A stretch of DNA of 12,084 nt, from positions 1-12,084 of the forward strand of contig JAITBX010000133.1 in the NCBI GenBank assembly GCA_031283405.1. Direction: 5' to 3'. The notes below the pieces were generated by a model that was given only the letters and a program-made list of their open reading frames with translations, made no database searches and was not told the origin of the DNA. The stretch is from Burkholderiales bacterium. GTDB lineage: Bacteria > Pseudomonadota > Gammaproteobacteria > Burkholderiales > Casimicrobiaceae. The position numbers and the translations under genes were made by a program. Positions 1-6,588 of this stretch are shown here, one piece after another. Position 1 is the stretch's first letter; every line of letters starts with the position of its first letter.

Positions 1-920
1 AACAACGTATACAGCGTCCACGCCGCAATGGCCGTGATTTTCTGCGCGCCTTTGGCCGGCACGGAAGGATTGAGTTCCAGATCGCGCGGCGTCACTTCTT
101 TGTACACCACCAACGTGCCGGCCAGCATGTCGTGCAGCGTTTGCTGGCGAGCGGTGAATACGTTGACCACATAGCCGACGAGAAGCGTCACATTGGAAAC
201 GATATGCGCGAACCACCTGCCCATCGCGCGCAGGAAAGAAAGGCGCTGACCGTTCGTGTCGGTCACTTTCAAGCCGAGCGCCAGTTTGCCGATGGTGGCT
301 TGCCAGCGCGAACTTTCGCACAGGCTGAAATACAGAAGAGACGCGACGATGATCACGAGGTACATCACGCCATACATGCCGACAAAGAGCAACGCCGTCT
401 CGGGCGACACATCTTTGCTGTCGCTCGGAGCGCCGTGAAACAGCGCGCCGAACGAGATCGCCATAAAAACGAGCATCACCACGGAGGATGCCGTGCTGAG
501 GATGATGGTGTCGATGAACCACGCCAGAAAGCGATACCAGAAACCGGCGTAAATCAAATGCGCGGGACGTCCCGTCTCCGTCACCTGCGGCGGAAGATCG
601 AGCGGCGCCGGCTGCCTGACGGTGGTCGTGTCCTCAACGTCGAACGGCGATTTGTCTTCCGACGACTCGTCGGCGTTGCGTCCGGGCAACGACGGCTTGG
701 GTAAGCGGGAAGAAAGAGGTTTGTCGGCTTTCGAAGAAGCGGGTTTCTTGGACGGCGGCACGGGAAAATCAATATTGCCGGCAATCACCATGCGGCCTTT
801 TTCCTCGGCGTGCTCGGTGTCGATCGAAGTCCCGCCCACATGCGGCGACAAAGGGGTGCCGCACGAAAGGCATGTCGATGCGTCGTCAATATTGGTCTGA
901 CCGCAAACGGGACACTCCAT
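1..920 (-). CDS. RDD-family membrane protein with N-terminal zinc ribbon (partial, 3' end outside window)
   Basis: The reading frame is open from an ATG at 920 to the window edge, giving 306 complete codons with no stop. Residues 3-6 (CPVC) and 17-20 (CLSC) form a zinc-ribbon-type pair. A Pro/Ser/Lys-rich linker of about 100 residues follows. The RDD domain begins near residue 126 with GFWYRFLAWFID, where R130 and D137 are the hallmark Arg and Asp. After two hydrophobic segments comes the family motif IGKLALGLKVTD followed by FLRAMGRWFAH. The start is supported by a strong ribosome site, GAGGAGG, about 4 nt upstream. RDD proteins are inner-membrane proteins, some linked to ion or small-molecule transport, but the substrate here cannot be told. 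The gene is divergent from comF. The family call is seen in the sequence; the function is unknown. Confidence 0.85.
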   Translation of the reverse strand, partial: MECPVCGQTNIDDASTCLSCGTPLSPHVGGTSIDTEHAEEKGRMVIAGNIDFPVPPSKKPASSKADKPLSSRLPKPSLPGRNADESSEDKSPFDVEDTTTVRQPAPLDLPPQVTETGRPAHLIYAGFWYRFLAWFIDTIILSTASSVVMLVFMAISFGALFHGAPSDSKDVSPETALLFVGMYGVMYLVIIVASLLYFSLCESSRWQATIGKLALGLKVTDTNGQRLSFLRAMGRWFAHIVSNVTLLVGYVVNVFTARQQTLHDMLAGTLVVYKEVTPRDLELNPSVPAKGAQKITAIAAWTLYTL

Positions 921-957
921 AAAACCCTCCTCAATAGTCATTGTTTGTTGCCGATAC

Positions 958-1014
958 GTTTCGCGCGAAAGAGAACGGCGCGAAACCATGTTGCTTTGCC
1001 GCAGCGCCGGCAAA
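958..1014 (-). promoter_or_regulatory. Structured leader of the RDD gene: two inverted repeats
   Basis: Two inverted repeats lie between the predicted transcription start and the ATG. One is TTTGCCG (995-1001) with CGGCAAA (1008-1014), a 7-bp stem with a 6-nt loop right at the predicted RNA 5' end. The other is GTTTCGCGC (958-966) with GCGCGAAAC (978-986), a 9-bp stem with an 11-nt gap; its left arm overlaps the perfect 12-bp palindrome TTTCGCGCGAAA (959-970). They could be RNA hairpins or a protein-binding site. No riboswitch class was recognised. Confidence 0.4.
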
Positions 1015-1020
1015 ACGATA

Positions 1021-1049
1021 ATTTTACGCGCAACTTTGCGGCTTGTCAC
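1021..1049 (-). promoter_or_regulatory. Sigma70-like promoter of the RDD gene
   Basis: On the minus strand GTGACA (1049-1044) matches the -35 consensus at 5 of 6 bases. It is followed by a 17-nt spacer and TAAAAT (1026-1021), a 5-of-6 match to the -10. Transcription would start near 1014, giving a leader of about 94 nt before the ATG at 920. This is the best-formed promoter in the window. Confidence 0.65.
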
Positions 1050-1106
1050 AAAATCAGGGATTGGGTAAAACATCCCGTCCGCCCTTCGGCAAGCCCAGAG
1101 CGGGCA

Positions 1107-1148
1107 CCCCTCCACAAGAGGGGAACGAGATCAGAGATCAAGGATCGG
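1107..1148. repeat. Small hairpin plus three degenerate heptamers upstream of comF
   Basis: CCCCTC (1107-1112) pairs with GAGGGG (1118-1123). Immediately after it lie three imperfect heptamers of the form AGATCAG/AGATCAA/GGATCGG (up to 1148). A very similar heptamer run follows comF at 1941-1961. The rest of the 921-1184 gap holds the RDD leader and promoter. Confidence 0.4.
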
Positions 1149-1154
1149 TACAAT
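1149..1154 (+). promoter_or_regulatory. Putative -10 element for comF (TACAAT)
   Basis: TACAAT lies 30 nt before the comF ATG, a distance close to that of the -10-like boxes before rfbB and the 9100 gene. No convincing -35 hexamer is visible 16-18 nt upstream, so this is a half-supported promoter. Confidence 0.45.
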
Positions 1155-1184
1155 AGCGCTTATTGTCGCCTTTCAACTACAACG

Positions 1185-1937
1185 ATGCCGCAAAGAAAAC
1201 TCTGGTCAGCTCTTCTCGACGCCTGCTTCCCGGCGCGTTGCGTGTCGTGCGGCCAGCAGGCGCAACACGGCGCGTGGTGCCGCGCTTGCCACACGGCGCT
1301 GCCGCGCATCGAAAAAGGTTGCGTGCGCTGCGCCGCGCCGTTGTCGGCTTCGTCGGGAACATTGTGTGGCGCGTGCCTGAATCGTGCGCCGCCCTTCGAT
1401 GCGACGCTCGCTGCCTGTCGCTACACCTTTCCGCTCGATCAATTGTTGCAGGATTTCAAGTATGGTCATCACTTGGCGTTGGCCGCGCCGCTGGCGCAAC
1501 TGCTCATCGAAGATTGTCAACGCGCGTTGGCGTCGCCCTCGGAGGATTCGCCTTTTCGTGAAGCGCCGACGCACATCGTTGCCATGCCGCTGGCGGCGGC
1601 GCGGCAAATCGAACGCGGCTTCAATCAGGCACAAGAGCTTGCGCATCTTGTCGCTGCGGCGTTGAAATTGCCGCTGCTGACCGATGCCTTGATACGCGCC
1701 AAAGACGCGCCGAAACAAGCGACTCTGCCGTGGCGCGAGCGGCACAAAAATGTTCGCGGCGCGTTCGCGTGCCGCCGCGATCTTTCCGGCTGCCGCGTTC
1801 TGCTCATCGACGACGTGATGACCACCGGCGCAACCGTCGCCGCCGCCACGAAAGCATTGCGTGACGGCGGTGCGGCAAAAGTTTTTATCGGCGTGGCGGC
1901 AAGAGCGAGCGTGACGCAGGAAACGGGAGTGCCGTGA
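1185..1937 (+). CDS. comF: ComF family phosphoribosyltransferase-like protein
   Basis: The protein has 250 residues, the normal length for ComF. An N-terminal zinc-finger region carries CVSC (19-22), CRAC (32-35), CVRC (46-49) and CGAC (61-64). The C-terminal half is a type I phosphoribosyltransferase fold with the PRPP-binding signature VLLIDDVMTTGAT at 205-217. ComF proteins are tied to DNA uptake in naturally competent bacteria, where they are thought to act in the cytoplasm, but most are found without proof of that role. The frame stays open upstream to 810. The ATG at 1185 is preferred because homology begins there and a TACAAT box sits 30 nt before it. No Shine-Dalgarno sequence is visible. 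trmL follows on the same strand after a repeat-filled gap; comF-trmL proximity is familiar in betaproteobacteria. Confidence 0.9.
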   Translation: MPQRKLWSALLDACFPARCVSCGQQAQHGAWCRACHTALPRIEKGCVRCAAPLSASSGTLCGACLNRAPPFDATLAACRYTFPLDQLLQDFKYGHHLALAAPLAQLLIEDCQRALASPSEDSPFREAPTHIVAMPLAAARQIERGFNQAQELAHLVAAALKLPLLTDALIRAKDAPKQATLPWRERHKNVRGAFACRRDLSGCRVLLIDDVMTTGATVAAATKALRDGGAAKVFIGVAARASVTQETGVP

Positions 1938-1940
1938 GCA

Positions 1941-1961
1941 GGGATCGGGGATCAGGAATCA
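1941..1961. repeat. Three tandem degenerate heptamers after comF
   Basis: The run reads GGGATCG, GGGATCA, GGAATCA directly after the comF stop. It resembles the heptamer run at 1128-1148 just before comF, so the gene is bracketed by related short tandem repeats. Confidence 0.45.
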
Positions 1962-1995
1962 AACGTAGGGGCGACCGTCCTCGGTCGCCCGCAAA
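1962..1995 (+). repeat. Dispersed palindromic repeat, CGTAGGGG family, copy 1
   Basis: A perfect 9-bp stem, GGGCGACCG (1969-1977) and CGGTCGCCC (1982-1990), encloses the loop TCCT. The 34 bp match 9418-9451 (opposite strand) at 33 of 34 positions, differing only in the loop. The hairpin starts 31 nt after the comF stop and may help end transcription, but it is followed by GCAAAAATTT rather than a clean T tract. Confidence 0.8.
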
Positions 1996-2062
1996 AATTT
2001 CAAAACGTACCGTATTTGTTGTTTGCTCTACCGCGCCGGAACCAAAGAAATCGCTCCCTATT

Positions 2063-2129
2063 CCGCCGCCCTGCGATGCTCGGCGGCTTCAAGGGGAGAT
2101 TAAAATCGCGCCGATAGGAAACAAAAATG
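2063..2129 (+). repeat. Dispersed repeat, TTCAAGG/ATCG-GCC family, copy 1
   Basis: CCGCCG (2063-2068) pairs with CGGCGG (2081-2086). From 2071 the sequence aligns with the complement of 9213-9269: the first 24 bp are identical and the rest is similar, including the ATCGyGCC core. A shorter, more diverged match lies at 6631-6686 (minus). It is non-coding. Confidence 0.7.
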
Positions 2130-2162
2130 TTTACTGTAGAAAAAAAGCGCGCTTCGGAAAGG

Positions 2163-2225
2163 CTCCTTTTGAAAGGGGGCGCCCCGAAAGGGGCGGGGGT
2201 TTGTACTCTCGCCGGAGGCGAGAGT
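2163..2225 (+). repeat. Modular palindromic repeat (CCTTTTGAAAGG family), copy 1, with an extra hairpin
   Basis: The outer module is CTCCTTTTGAAAGGGGG (2163-2179). It is followed by a 6-bp hairpin with a GAAA loop (CGCCCC 2180-2185, GGGGCG 2190-2195) and GGGGTTTGT (2196-2204). A second perfect hairpin follows: ACTCTCGCC (2205-2213) with GGCGAGAGT (2217-2225). Copies of the first part lie at 4317-4358 and 6534-6579. Together with the elements at 1962 and 2063 it fills most of the 407-nt comF-trmL gap, where no gene was seen. Confidence 0.75.
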
Positions 2226-2302
2226 GTGAGAGAGGGAACAGGGGAGAGGGGTAAACGTGAAAGGTAAACGCGAGGAGCAAGCGCACAGCGCAAGGTTGCG
2301 GG

Positions 2303-2308
2303 TAAAAT
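2303..2308 (+). promoter_or_regulatory. Putative -10 element for trmL (TAAAAT)
   Basis: TAAAAT lies 36 nt before the trmL ATG, next to the repeat-rich gap. No clear -35 was found. Two copies of GGTAAACGyG (2250-2259 and 2263-2272) lie upstream and could be a short regulatory repeat or chance. Confidence 0.4.
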
Positions 2309-2344
2309 ACGAAGGAGTTTTGTTCAAAACAAATTTTCTTTCAC

Positions 2345-2824
2345 ATGCTCTCCATCGTCCTCGTTCAACCTGAAATTCCGCCGAACACCGGCAACGTGAT
2401 TCGCCTGGCGGCCAACACCGGCGCCGCGCTGCATCTGGTCGAGCCGCTGGGTTTTGCGCTGGAAGATCGCGCGCTGCGTCGCGCCGGCCTCGATTACCAC
2501 GAATACGCGCGGGTGCGCGTTCACGCCGATTGGGCGGCTTGTCGCGCAACGATCAACGCGGCGCTTGCCGAGGTTGCGCCGCCGCCGCGCTGGTGGGCGC
2601 TGACGACCAAAGGTGGCGGCTCATTATTTGAGGCGCGTTTCGGCGCGCACGATGTGCTCGTCTTTGGGCGCGAAACGGCAGGATTGCCGAACGAAGTTCT
2701 CGCTGATTTTTCGAGTGAAACACGATTGCGCATACCGATGCGCGAAAACGTTCGCAGTTTGAATCTTTCCAACGCCGTCGCCGTGGCGGTCTATGAGGCG
2801 TGGCGACAGACGGGTTTCCAATAA
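2345..2824 (+). CDS. trmL: tRNA (cytidine/uridine(34)-2'-O)-methyltransferase TrmL
   Basis: This is a 159-residue SPOUT-class (TrmH-like) methyltransferase, full length for the family. The N-terminus has the PEIPPNTGNVIRL motif (9-21). FGRETAGLP (107-115) and the C-terminal IPM-RSLNLSNAVAVAVYEAWRQ block (130-155) form the knotted S-adenosylmethionine site. TrmL methylates the 2'-OH of the wobble base in certain tRNA-Leu species in the cytoplasm. The ATG at 2345 fits homology. The nearest purine-rich site, AAGGAG (2312-2317), lies 27 nt upstream, too far for a normal Shine-Dalgarno. The gene converges on rfbD with only 8 nt between their stop codons and no visible terminator. Confidence 0.95.
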   Translation: MLSIVLVQPEIPPNTGNVIRLAANTGAALHLVEPLGFALEDRALRRAGLDYHEYARVRVHADWAACRATINAALAEVAPPPRWWALTTKGGGSLFEARFGAHDVLVFGRETAGLPNEVLADFSSETRLRIPMRENVRSLNLSNAVAVAVYEAWRQTGFQ

Positions 2825-2832
2825 ATTTTTGT

Positions 2833-3738
2833 TCACCCTCGCCCCAAACACGCTTCAAGCATCGTTTGCCACGGCGGCAATGAAACGCCGAACGTTTGCT
2901 GCAATCGTTCTGACGACAAAACGCCATAAGCGGGACGCGCCGCAGGCAGCGGGTATTCGGCAGTGGTGATCGGAATCAGTTGTGGGCGTTTGCTTTCGGC
3001 GGGCAGCGCCGCGAAAATTGCTTCCGCAAAACCGAACCAACTCGTTTGCCCGCTCGCCGATAAATGATAGAGGCCGGCATGTTCGCGCAAGCGCGTTTTG
3101 CCGAGCGCGACAAGTTGAGCAGTTGCCGCCGCCAGCGCTTCGCTATCGTTAGGCACGCCGATCTGGTCATCGACGATGCGCAAAGTGTCGTGCTCATTCG
3201 CCAGATGCCGCATGGTCAACAAAAAATTGCGCCCGGTCAATCCATAGACCCAACTCGTCCGCAAAATCAGCGCGTCGGCGCCCATTTGTTGAATGGCGAT
3301 TTCACCGGCGCGTTTGCTGAGGCCGTATTCGTTGCGCGGGTGCGTGGCGTCGCTTTCGACATACGGCGTTCGCTTTTTCCCGTCGAACACATAGTCGGTC
3401 GAGTAGTGAATGAACATCGCGCCGCAACGTTTCGCTTCTTCGGCGAGAATCCCCGGCGCGACGCCGTTGACTTGTTGCGCCAGCGCCGGTTCCTGCTCGG
3501 CGCGATCAACGGCGGTGTAAGCGGCAGCGTTGATGATGAAATCGGGAGCGTAGTCGCGGATGATTTTGATGGCCGTGTGCGGTTGCGTCAAATCGACGTG
3601 GTTTTGAGCGGCTTCCCGCGTTGTCGTCAACAGCGTCGTTTGCGGAAAAACTTGCGGCAACTGCCGCGCCAGCGCGCTGCCGATCTGGCCGTCGCCGCCG
3701 ATCAACAGCAGCCGCGTGAAATCTTCACTCGTGCTCAC
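2833..3738 (-). CDS. rfbD: dTDP-4-dehydrorhamnose reductase
   Basis: The 301-residue protein catalyses the last step of dTDP-L-rhamnose synthesis, the NAD(P)H-dependent reduction of dTDP-4-keto-L-rhamnose. It is a short-chain dehydrogenase/reductase with the Rossmann motif GGDGQIG at 14-20, STDYVFDG at 113-120 and the catalytic YGLSK at 138-142 (Tyr138, Lys142). The chosen start is GTG at 3738, which overlaps the rfbC TGA as GTGA and has GAGG about 7 nt upstream. The frame extends upstream to an ATG at 3816, but that Arg-rich extension lies wholly inside rfbC and is unlikely to be used. It is the last gene of the rfbBACD operon, so translation is probably coupled to rfbC. Confidence 0.94.
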   Translation of the reverse strand: MSTSEDFTRLLLIGGDGQIGSALARQLPQVFPQTTLLTTTREAAQNHVDLTQPHTAIKIIRDYAPDFIINAAAYTAVDRAEQEPALAQQVNGVAPGILAEEAKRCGAMFIHYSTDYVFDGKKRTPYVESDATHPRNEYGLSKRAGEIAIQQMGADALILRTSWVYGLTGRNFLLTMRHLANEHDTLRIVDDQIGVPNDSEALAAATAQLVALGKTRLREHAGLYHLSASGQTSWFGFAEAIFAALPAESKRPQLIPITTAEYPLPAARPAYGVLSSERLQQTFGVSLPPWQTMLEACLGRG

Positions 3739-4277
3739 GAATAAACCTCGGCGTCTTTCAACAAAACGCCGGCGGCGTCTTTCGCGGCCAGAACGGGCGC
3801 TTCGACAAGCCCCCATTCGATCGCCAGCGCCGGGTCATTCCACAGCAAAGTGCGCTCGTATTCGGCGTGCCAGTAATCGGTGGTCTTGTACAAAAACTCG
3901 GCCGTTTCGGAACGCACGACGAAGCCGTGTGCAAAACCCGGAGGAATCCACAACATTCGCTTGTTTTCCGCCGACAACGTCACGCCGACCCAGTGCCCGA
4001 ATGTCGGGCTGCTGCGGCGCAGATCGACAGCCACGTCGAACACTTCGCCGACAATCGCGCGCACCAGTTTCCCCTGCGCATGCTCAATCTGATAATGCAA
4101 ACCGCGCAGCACGTTTTTCGTCGAATAAGAATGGTTGTCCTGCACGAAATCGACATCGAGTCCGGCGTCGGCCAGCGTTTTGCGATTCCAGCTTTCAAAG
4201 AAAAAACCCCGCGCATCGGAGAATACATGCGGTTCGAGAATTTTGACGTCGGGAATGGTGGCGGCGATGATGTTCAT
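3735..4277 (-). CDS. rfbC: dTDP-4-dehydrorhamnose 3,5-epimerase
   Basis: The 180-residue cupin-fold enzyme has the usual RmlC length. It epimerises C3 and C5 of dTDP-4-keto-6-deoxy-glucose, the third step of dTDP-L-rhamnose synthesis. Visible signatures are DARGFFFESW (21-30), QDNHS (46-50), VLRGLHYQ with the catalytic His61, the metal-independent cupin strand IPPGFAHGF (111-119) and LYKTTDYW (129-136) with the active-site Tyr130. The ATG at 4277 matches the family N-terminus. An in-frame ATG at 4385 would add 36 residues translated from a dispersed repeat and is rejected. The ribosome site is weak. A 124-nt gap containing a repeat separates it from rfbA, while its 3' end overlaps rfbD by 4 nt. 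Confidence 0.95.
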   Translation of the reverse strand: MNIIAATIPDVKILEPHVFSDARGFFFESWNRKTLADAGLDVDFVQDNHSYSTKNVLRGLHYQIEHAQGKLVRAIVGEVFDVAVDLRRSSPTFGHWVGVTLSAENKRMLWIPPGFAHGFVVRSETAEFLYKTTDYWHAEYERTLLWNDPALAIEWGLVEAPVLAAKDAAGVLLKDAEVYS

Positions 4278-4316
4278 GATAGCAATCTTTTCGTTATTGT
4301 TTTTTCCCTCTCCTTG

Positions 4317-4358
4317 CCCCCTTTTGAAAGGGGGTGGCGCGCAGCGCCGGAGGTTTGT
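4317..4358 (+). repeat. Modular palindromic repeat (CCTTTTGAAAGG family), copy 2, inside the rfb operon
   Basis: CCCCCTTTTGAAAGGGGG (4317-4334) is followed by a 5-bp hairpin, GGCGC/GCGCC (4336-4348), and GGAGGTTTGT (4349-4358). A further 6-bp hairpin, ATGTGT/ACACAT, lies at 4371-4387. The element sits in the rfbA-rfbC gap and would be transcribed with the operon. It has the same arms as 2163-2204 and 6534-6579 but a different inner stem. Confidence 0.75.
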
Positions 4359-4401
4359 CGGGGGAGGGTTATGTGTAATAAACACATTTTAATTGGGCCT
4401 A

Positions 4402-5304
4402 TCAACTTCCCCACACCGGTGCGTCGAGCAAGCGCAACAAGTATTGGCCGTAACTGTTTTTCGCCATCGCGTTGCCCAACGCGCGCAATTGCGTCTCGTC
4501 GATCCAGCGTTGGCGGTACGCAATTTCTTCGGGGCAGGCGATTTTGAGTCCTTGCCGCCGCTCGATGGTTTCGATGTATTGCGCGGCTTCGAGCAACGAT
4601 TCATGCGTGCCGGTGTCGAGCCACGCCATCCCGCGCCCCATCAGTTCGCAACGCAAATCGCCGCTCGCCAGATAAGCGCGATTGACATCGGTGATTTCCA
4701 GCTCGCCGCGCGCCGACGGCTTCAACGTCGCCGCAATTTCGCACACCCGCGCATCGTAGAAGTACAACCCCGTCACCGCGTAGCGCGACTTCGGCGTTTT
4801 CGGTTTTTCTTCGAGACTGATGACTTTTCCCTGCGCGTCAAATTCGGCAACGCCGTAACGTTCGGGATCGGACACCGGATAAGTGAACACCGTCGCGCCT
4901 TCGCGTTGCGCGTTAGCGTGTCGCAATTGCGCCGGCAAATCGTGGCCGTAAAAAATGTTGTCGCCCAACACCAGCGCCGAAAGTCCGCCGTCGATAAAAT
5001 CGCGGCCGATGATGAAGGCTTGCGCCAAGCCGTCGGGCGACGGCTGCACCGCGTAAGAAAAATGCAAGCCCCACGCTTTGCCGCTGCCGAGCAGTTGCTT
5101 GAAGCGCGGCGTGTCTTCCGGCGTCGAGATCAACAGAATGTCGCGGATGCCGGCCAGCATCAACACCGACAGCGGATAATAAATCATCGGTTTATCGTAA
5201 ACCGGCAGAAGCTGTTTGGAAACGACTTGCGTCACCGGATACAAGCGCGTCCCCGAACCGCCGGCGAGAATGATGCCTTTGCGTGAGTGTTGTGGTGAAG
5301 TCAT
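4402..5304 (-). CDS. rfbA: Glucose-1-phosphate thymidylyltransferase
   Basis: The 300-residue nucleotidyltransferase joins dTTP and glucose-1-phosphate to give dTDP-glucose, the first step of dTDP-L-rhamnose synthesis in the cytoplasm. The nucleotide-binding signature GGSGTRLYP is at 15-23, followed by KQLLP (30-34). The metal-binding region LGDNIFYG is at 113-120, EEKPK at 165-169 and WLDTGTH at 228-234. Length and motifs are typical of RmlA. The ATG at 5304 has GAGAGGAA upstream at good spacing and lies 20 nt after the rfbB stop, so the two are one transcript. Downstream, a repeat-containing gap precedes rfbC. Confidence 0.96.
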   Translation of the reverse strand: MTSPQHSRKGIILAGGSGTRLYPVTQVVSKQLLPVYDKPMIYYPLSVLMLAGIRDILLISTPEDTPRFKQLLGSGKAWGLHFSYAVQPSPDGLAQAFIIGRDFIDGGLSALVLGDNIFYGHDLPAQLRHANAQREGATVFTYPVSDPERYGVAEFDAQGKVISLEEKPKTPKSRYAVTGLYFYDARVCEIAATLKPSARGELEITDVNRAYLASGDLRCELMGRGMAWLDTGTHESLLEAAQYIETIERRQGLKIACPEEIAYRQRWIDETQLRALGNAMAKNSYGQYLLRLLDAPVWGS

Positions 5305-5324
5305 CGCGGTTCCTCTCGCTTTGG

Positions 5325-6374
5325 TTATTGCGCGTAGTGTAAATCAATCCACTGCTGATACGTTTTGCTGGTGACATTCGTCAACCACACTTCGTTATCG
5401 AGATACCAGCACACGGTGTGCGTCAAACCGCTCTCGAAAGTTTCGGCGGGTTGCCAACCGAGTTCGCGGCGAATTTTTGCGGCGTTGATCGCATAGCGGC
5501 GGTCGTGTCCGGGACGATCCTTGACGAAAGTGATTTGCGAAGCGTAATCGTGCCCCGGCTTCAATGTTGACAACACGCGGCACAGCGCATGAACCACATC
5601 GAGGTTTTTCATTTCGGCGTTGCCGCCAATGTTGTACACCTCGCCGGGAACGCCGCGTTCGAGCACGGCGCGAATGGCGGCGCAGTGATCGCCGACATAC
5701 AACCAGTCGCGCACATTTTGGCCGTCGCCATACACCGGCAACGGTTTACCTGCCAGCGCGTTGACGATCATCAACGGGATGAGCTTTTCCGGAAACTGTC
5801 GCGGCCCGTAATTGTTTGAACAGTTGGTGGTCAGCGTCGGCAAACCGTAAGTGTGATGGTACGCGCGCACGAGATGATCGGACGACGCCTTCGACGCAGA
5901 ATAAGGACTGTTCGGCGCATACGGCGTGGTTTCTGAAAAGGCAGGGTCGTCCGCACCGAGCGAGCCGTAAATTTCATCGGTCGAAACATGCAGAAAACGG
6001 AACGCCCCCTGTTCGCTTTCGGGCAACGCGCTCCAGTAAGCGCGCGCCGCTTCCAATAATGTGAAAGTGCCAACGACGTTGGTTTGAATGAACGCCGCCG
6101 GTCCGTGGATCGAACGATCCACATGACTCTCTGCTGCGAAATGAACGATGGCGCGCGGGCGGTGTTCGTTCAACAGCCGCGTAAGCAACGCCCCGTCGCC
6201 GATGTCGCCGCGCGCAAAAACATGGCGCGCGTCATCTTTCAGCGCCGCCAAGTTGCCGAGGTTGCCGGCATACGTCAGCTTGTCGAGATTGAGTACGGGC
6301 TCGGCGAACTGCGCCAGCCAGTCCAGAACGAAATTCGAGCCGATGAAACCGGCGCCGCCGGTAACGAGAATCAT
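5325..6374 (-). CDS. rfbB: dTDP-glucose 4,6-dehydratase
   Basis: The 349-residue extended short-chain dehydrogenase converts dTDP-glucose to dTDP-4-keto-6-deoxyglucose using bound NAD+. It has GGAGFIG at 6-12, the dehydratase triad TDE at 132-134 in STDEIYG, and the catalytic YSASK at 158-162. NCSNNYGPRQFPEKLIPL, typical of RmlB, follows. The ATG at 6374 fits the family N-terminus and has GGAG about 7 nt upstream. An in-frame ATG at 6464 would add 30 residues with no family match, and the TACAAT box lies inside that stretch. It is the first gene of the rfbBACD operon. Confidence 0.96.
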   Translation of the reverse strand: MILVTGGAGFIGSNFVLDWLAQFAEPVLNLDKLTYAGNLGNLAALKDDARHVFARGDIGDGALLTRLLNEHRPRAIVHFAAESHVDRSIHGPAAFIQTNVVGTFTLLEAARAYWSALPESEQGAFRFLHVSTDEIYGSLGADDPAFSETTPYAPNSPYSASKASSDHLVRAYHHTYGLPTLTTNCSNNYGPRQFPEKLIPLMIVNALAGKPLPVYGDGQNVRDWLYVGDHCAAIRAVLERGVPGEVYNIGGNAEMKNLDVVHALCRVLSTLKPGHDYASQITFVKDRPGHDRRYAINAAKIRRELGWQPAETFESGLTHTVCWYLDNEVWLTNVTSKTYQQWIDLHYAQ

Positions 6375-6401
6375 GAAGTTCTCCGAAAAGCAAGAAACGC
6401 T

Positions 6402-6407
6402 ATTGTA
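6402..6407 (-). promoter_or_regulatory. Putative -10 element for the rfb operon (TACAAT)
   Basis: TACAAT on the minus strand ends 27 nt before the rfbB ATG, leaving a leader of about 20 nt with a Shine-Dalgarno. CTGCCG (6430-6425) is at the right spacing (17 nt) for a -35 but matches the consensus at only 3 of 6 bases. Confidence 0.5.
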
Positions 6408-6533
6408 CGACAGAGCGAGGCTTGCGGCAGGCATCGCCATGCGCACCTTCCAAGCGTAACGCATTCCTTTTCCGTTCTGCCGCGCCGTACGCGCCCGGCG
6501 GGCGTGTGACTAAGATTTTCTTTTGCGTGAATA

Positions 6534-6579
6534 ACAAACCCCCTGTCGGCTTTGCCGACATCCCCCTTTCAAAAGGGGG
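6534..6579 (-). repeat. Modular palindromic repeat (CCTTTTGAAAGG family), copy 3
   Basis: Read on the minus strand, CCCCCTTTTGAAAGGGGG is followed by a 7-bp hairpin, TGTCGGC/GCCGACA (6560-6544), and GGGGGTTTGT. The arms match 2163-2204 and 4317-4358; the inner stem differs. It lies upstream of the rfb promoter in the 317-nt gap between the epimerase and rfbB, which holds only repeats and the promoter. Confidence 0.75.
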
Positions 6580-6588
6580 CTTTGCGTA

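Noticed and set aside
810..1184. Upstream extension of comF to an ATG at 810
   Set aside because: It would run through the RDD gene start, its promoter and the heptamers, has no ComF homology, and makes the protein 125 residues too long.
4278..4385. N-terminally extended rfbC starting at 4385
   Set aside because: The extra 36 residues are a translation of the dispersed repeat and exceed normal family length.
4393..5286. Long plus-strand open frame (297 codons) opposite rfbA
   Set aside because: Arg-rich translation without motifs, fully antisense to rfbA; similar frames opposite rfbD, rfbC, waaE-like and epimerase genes were rejected for the same reason.
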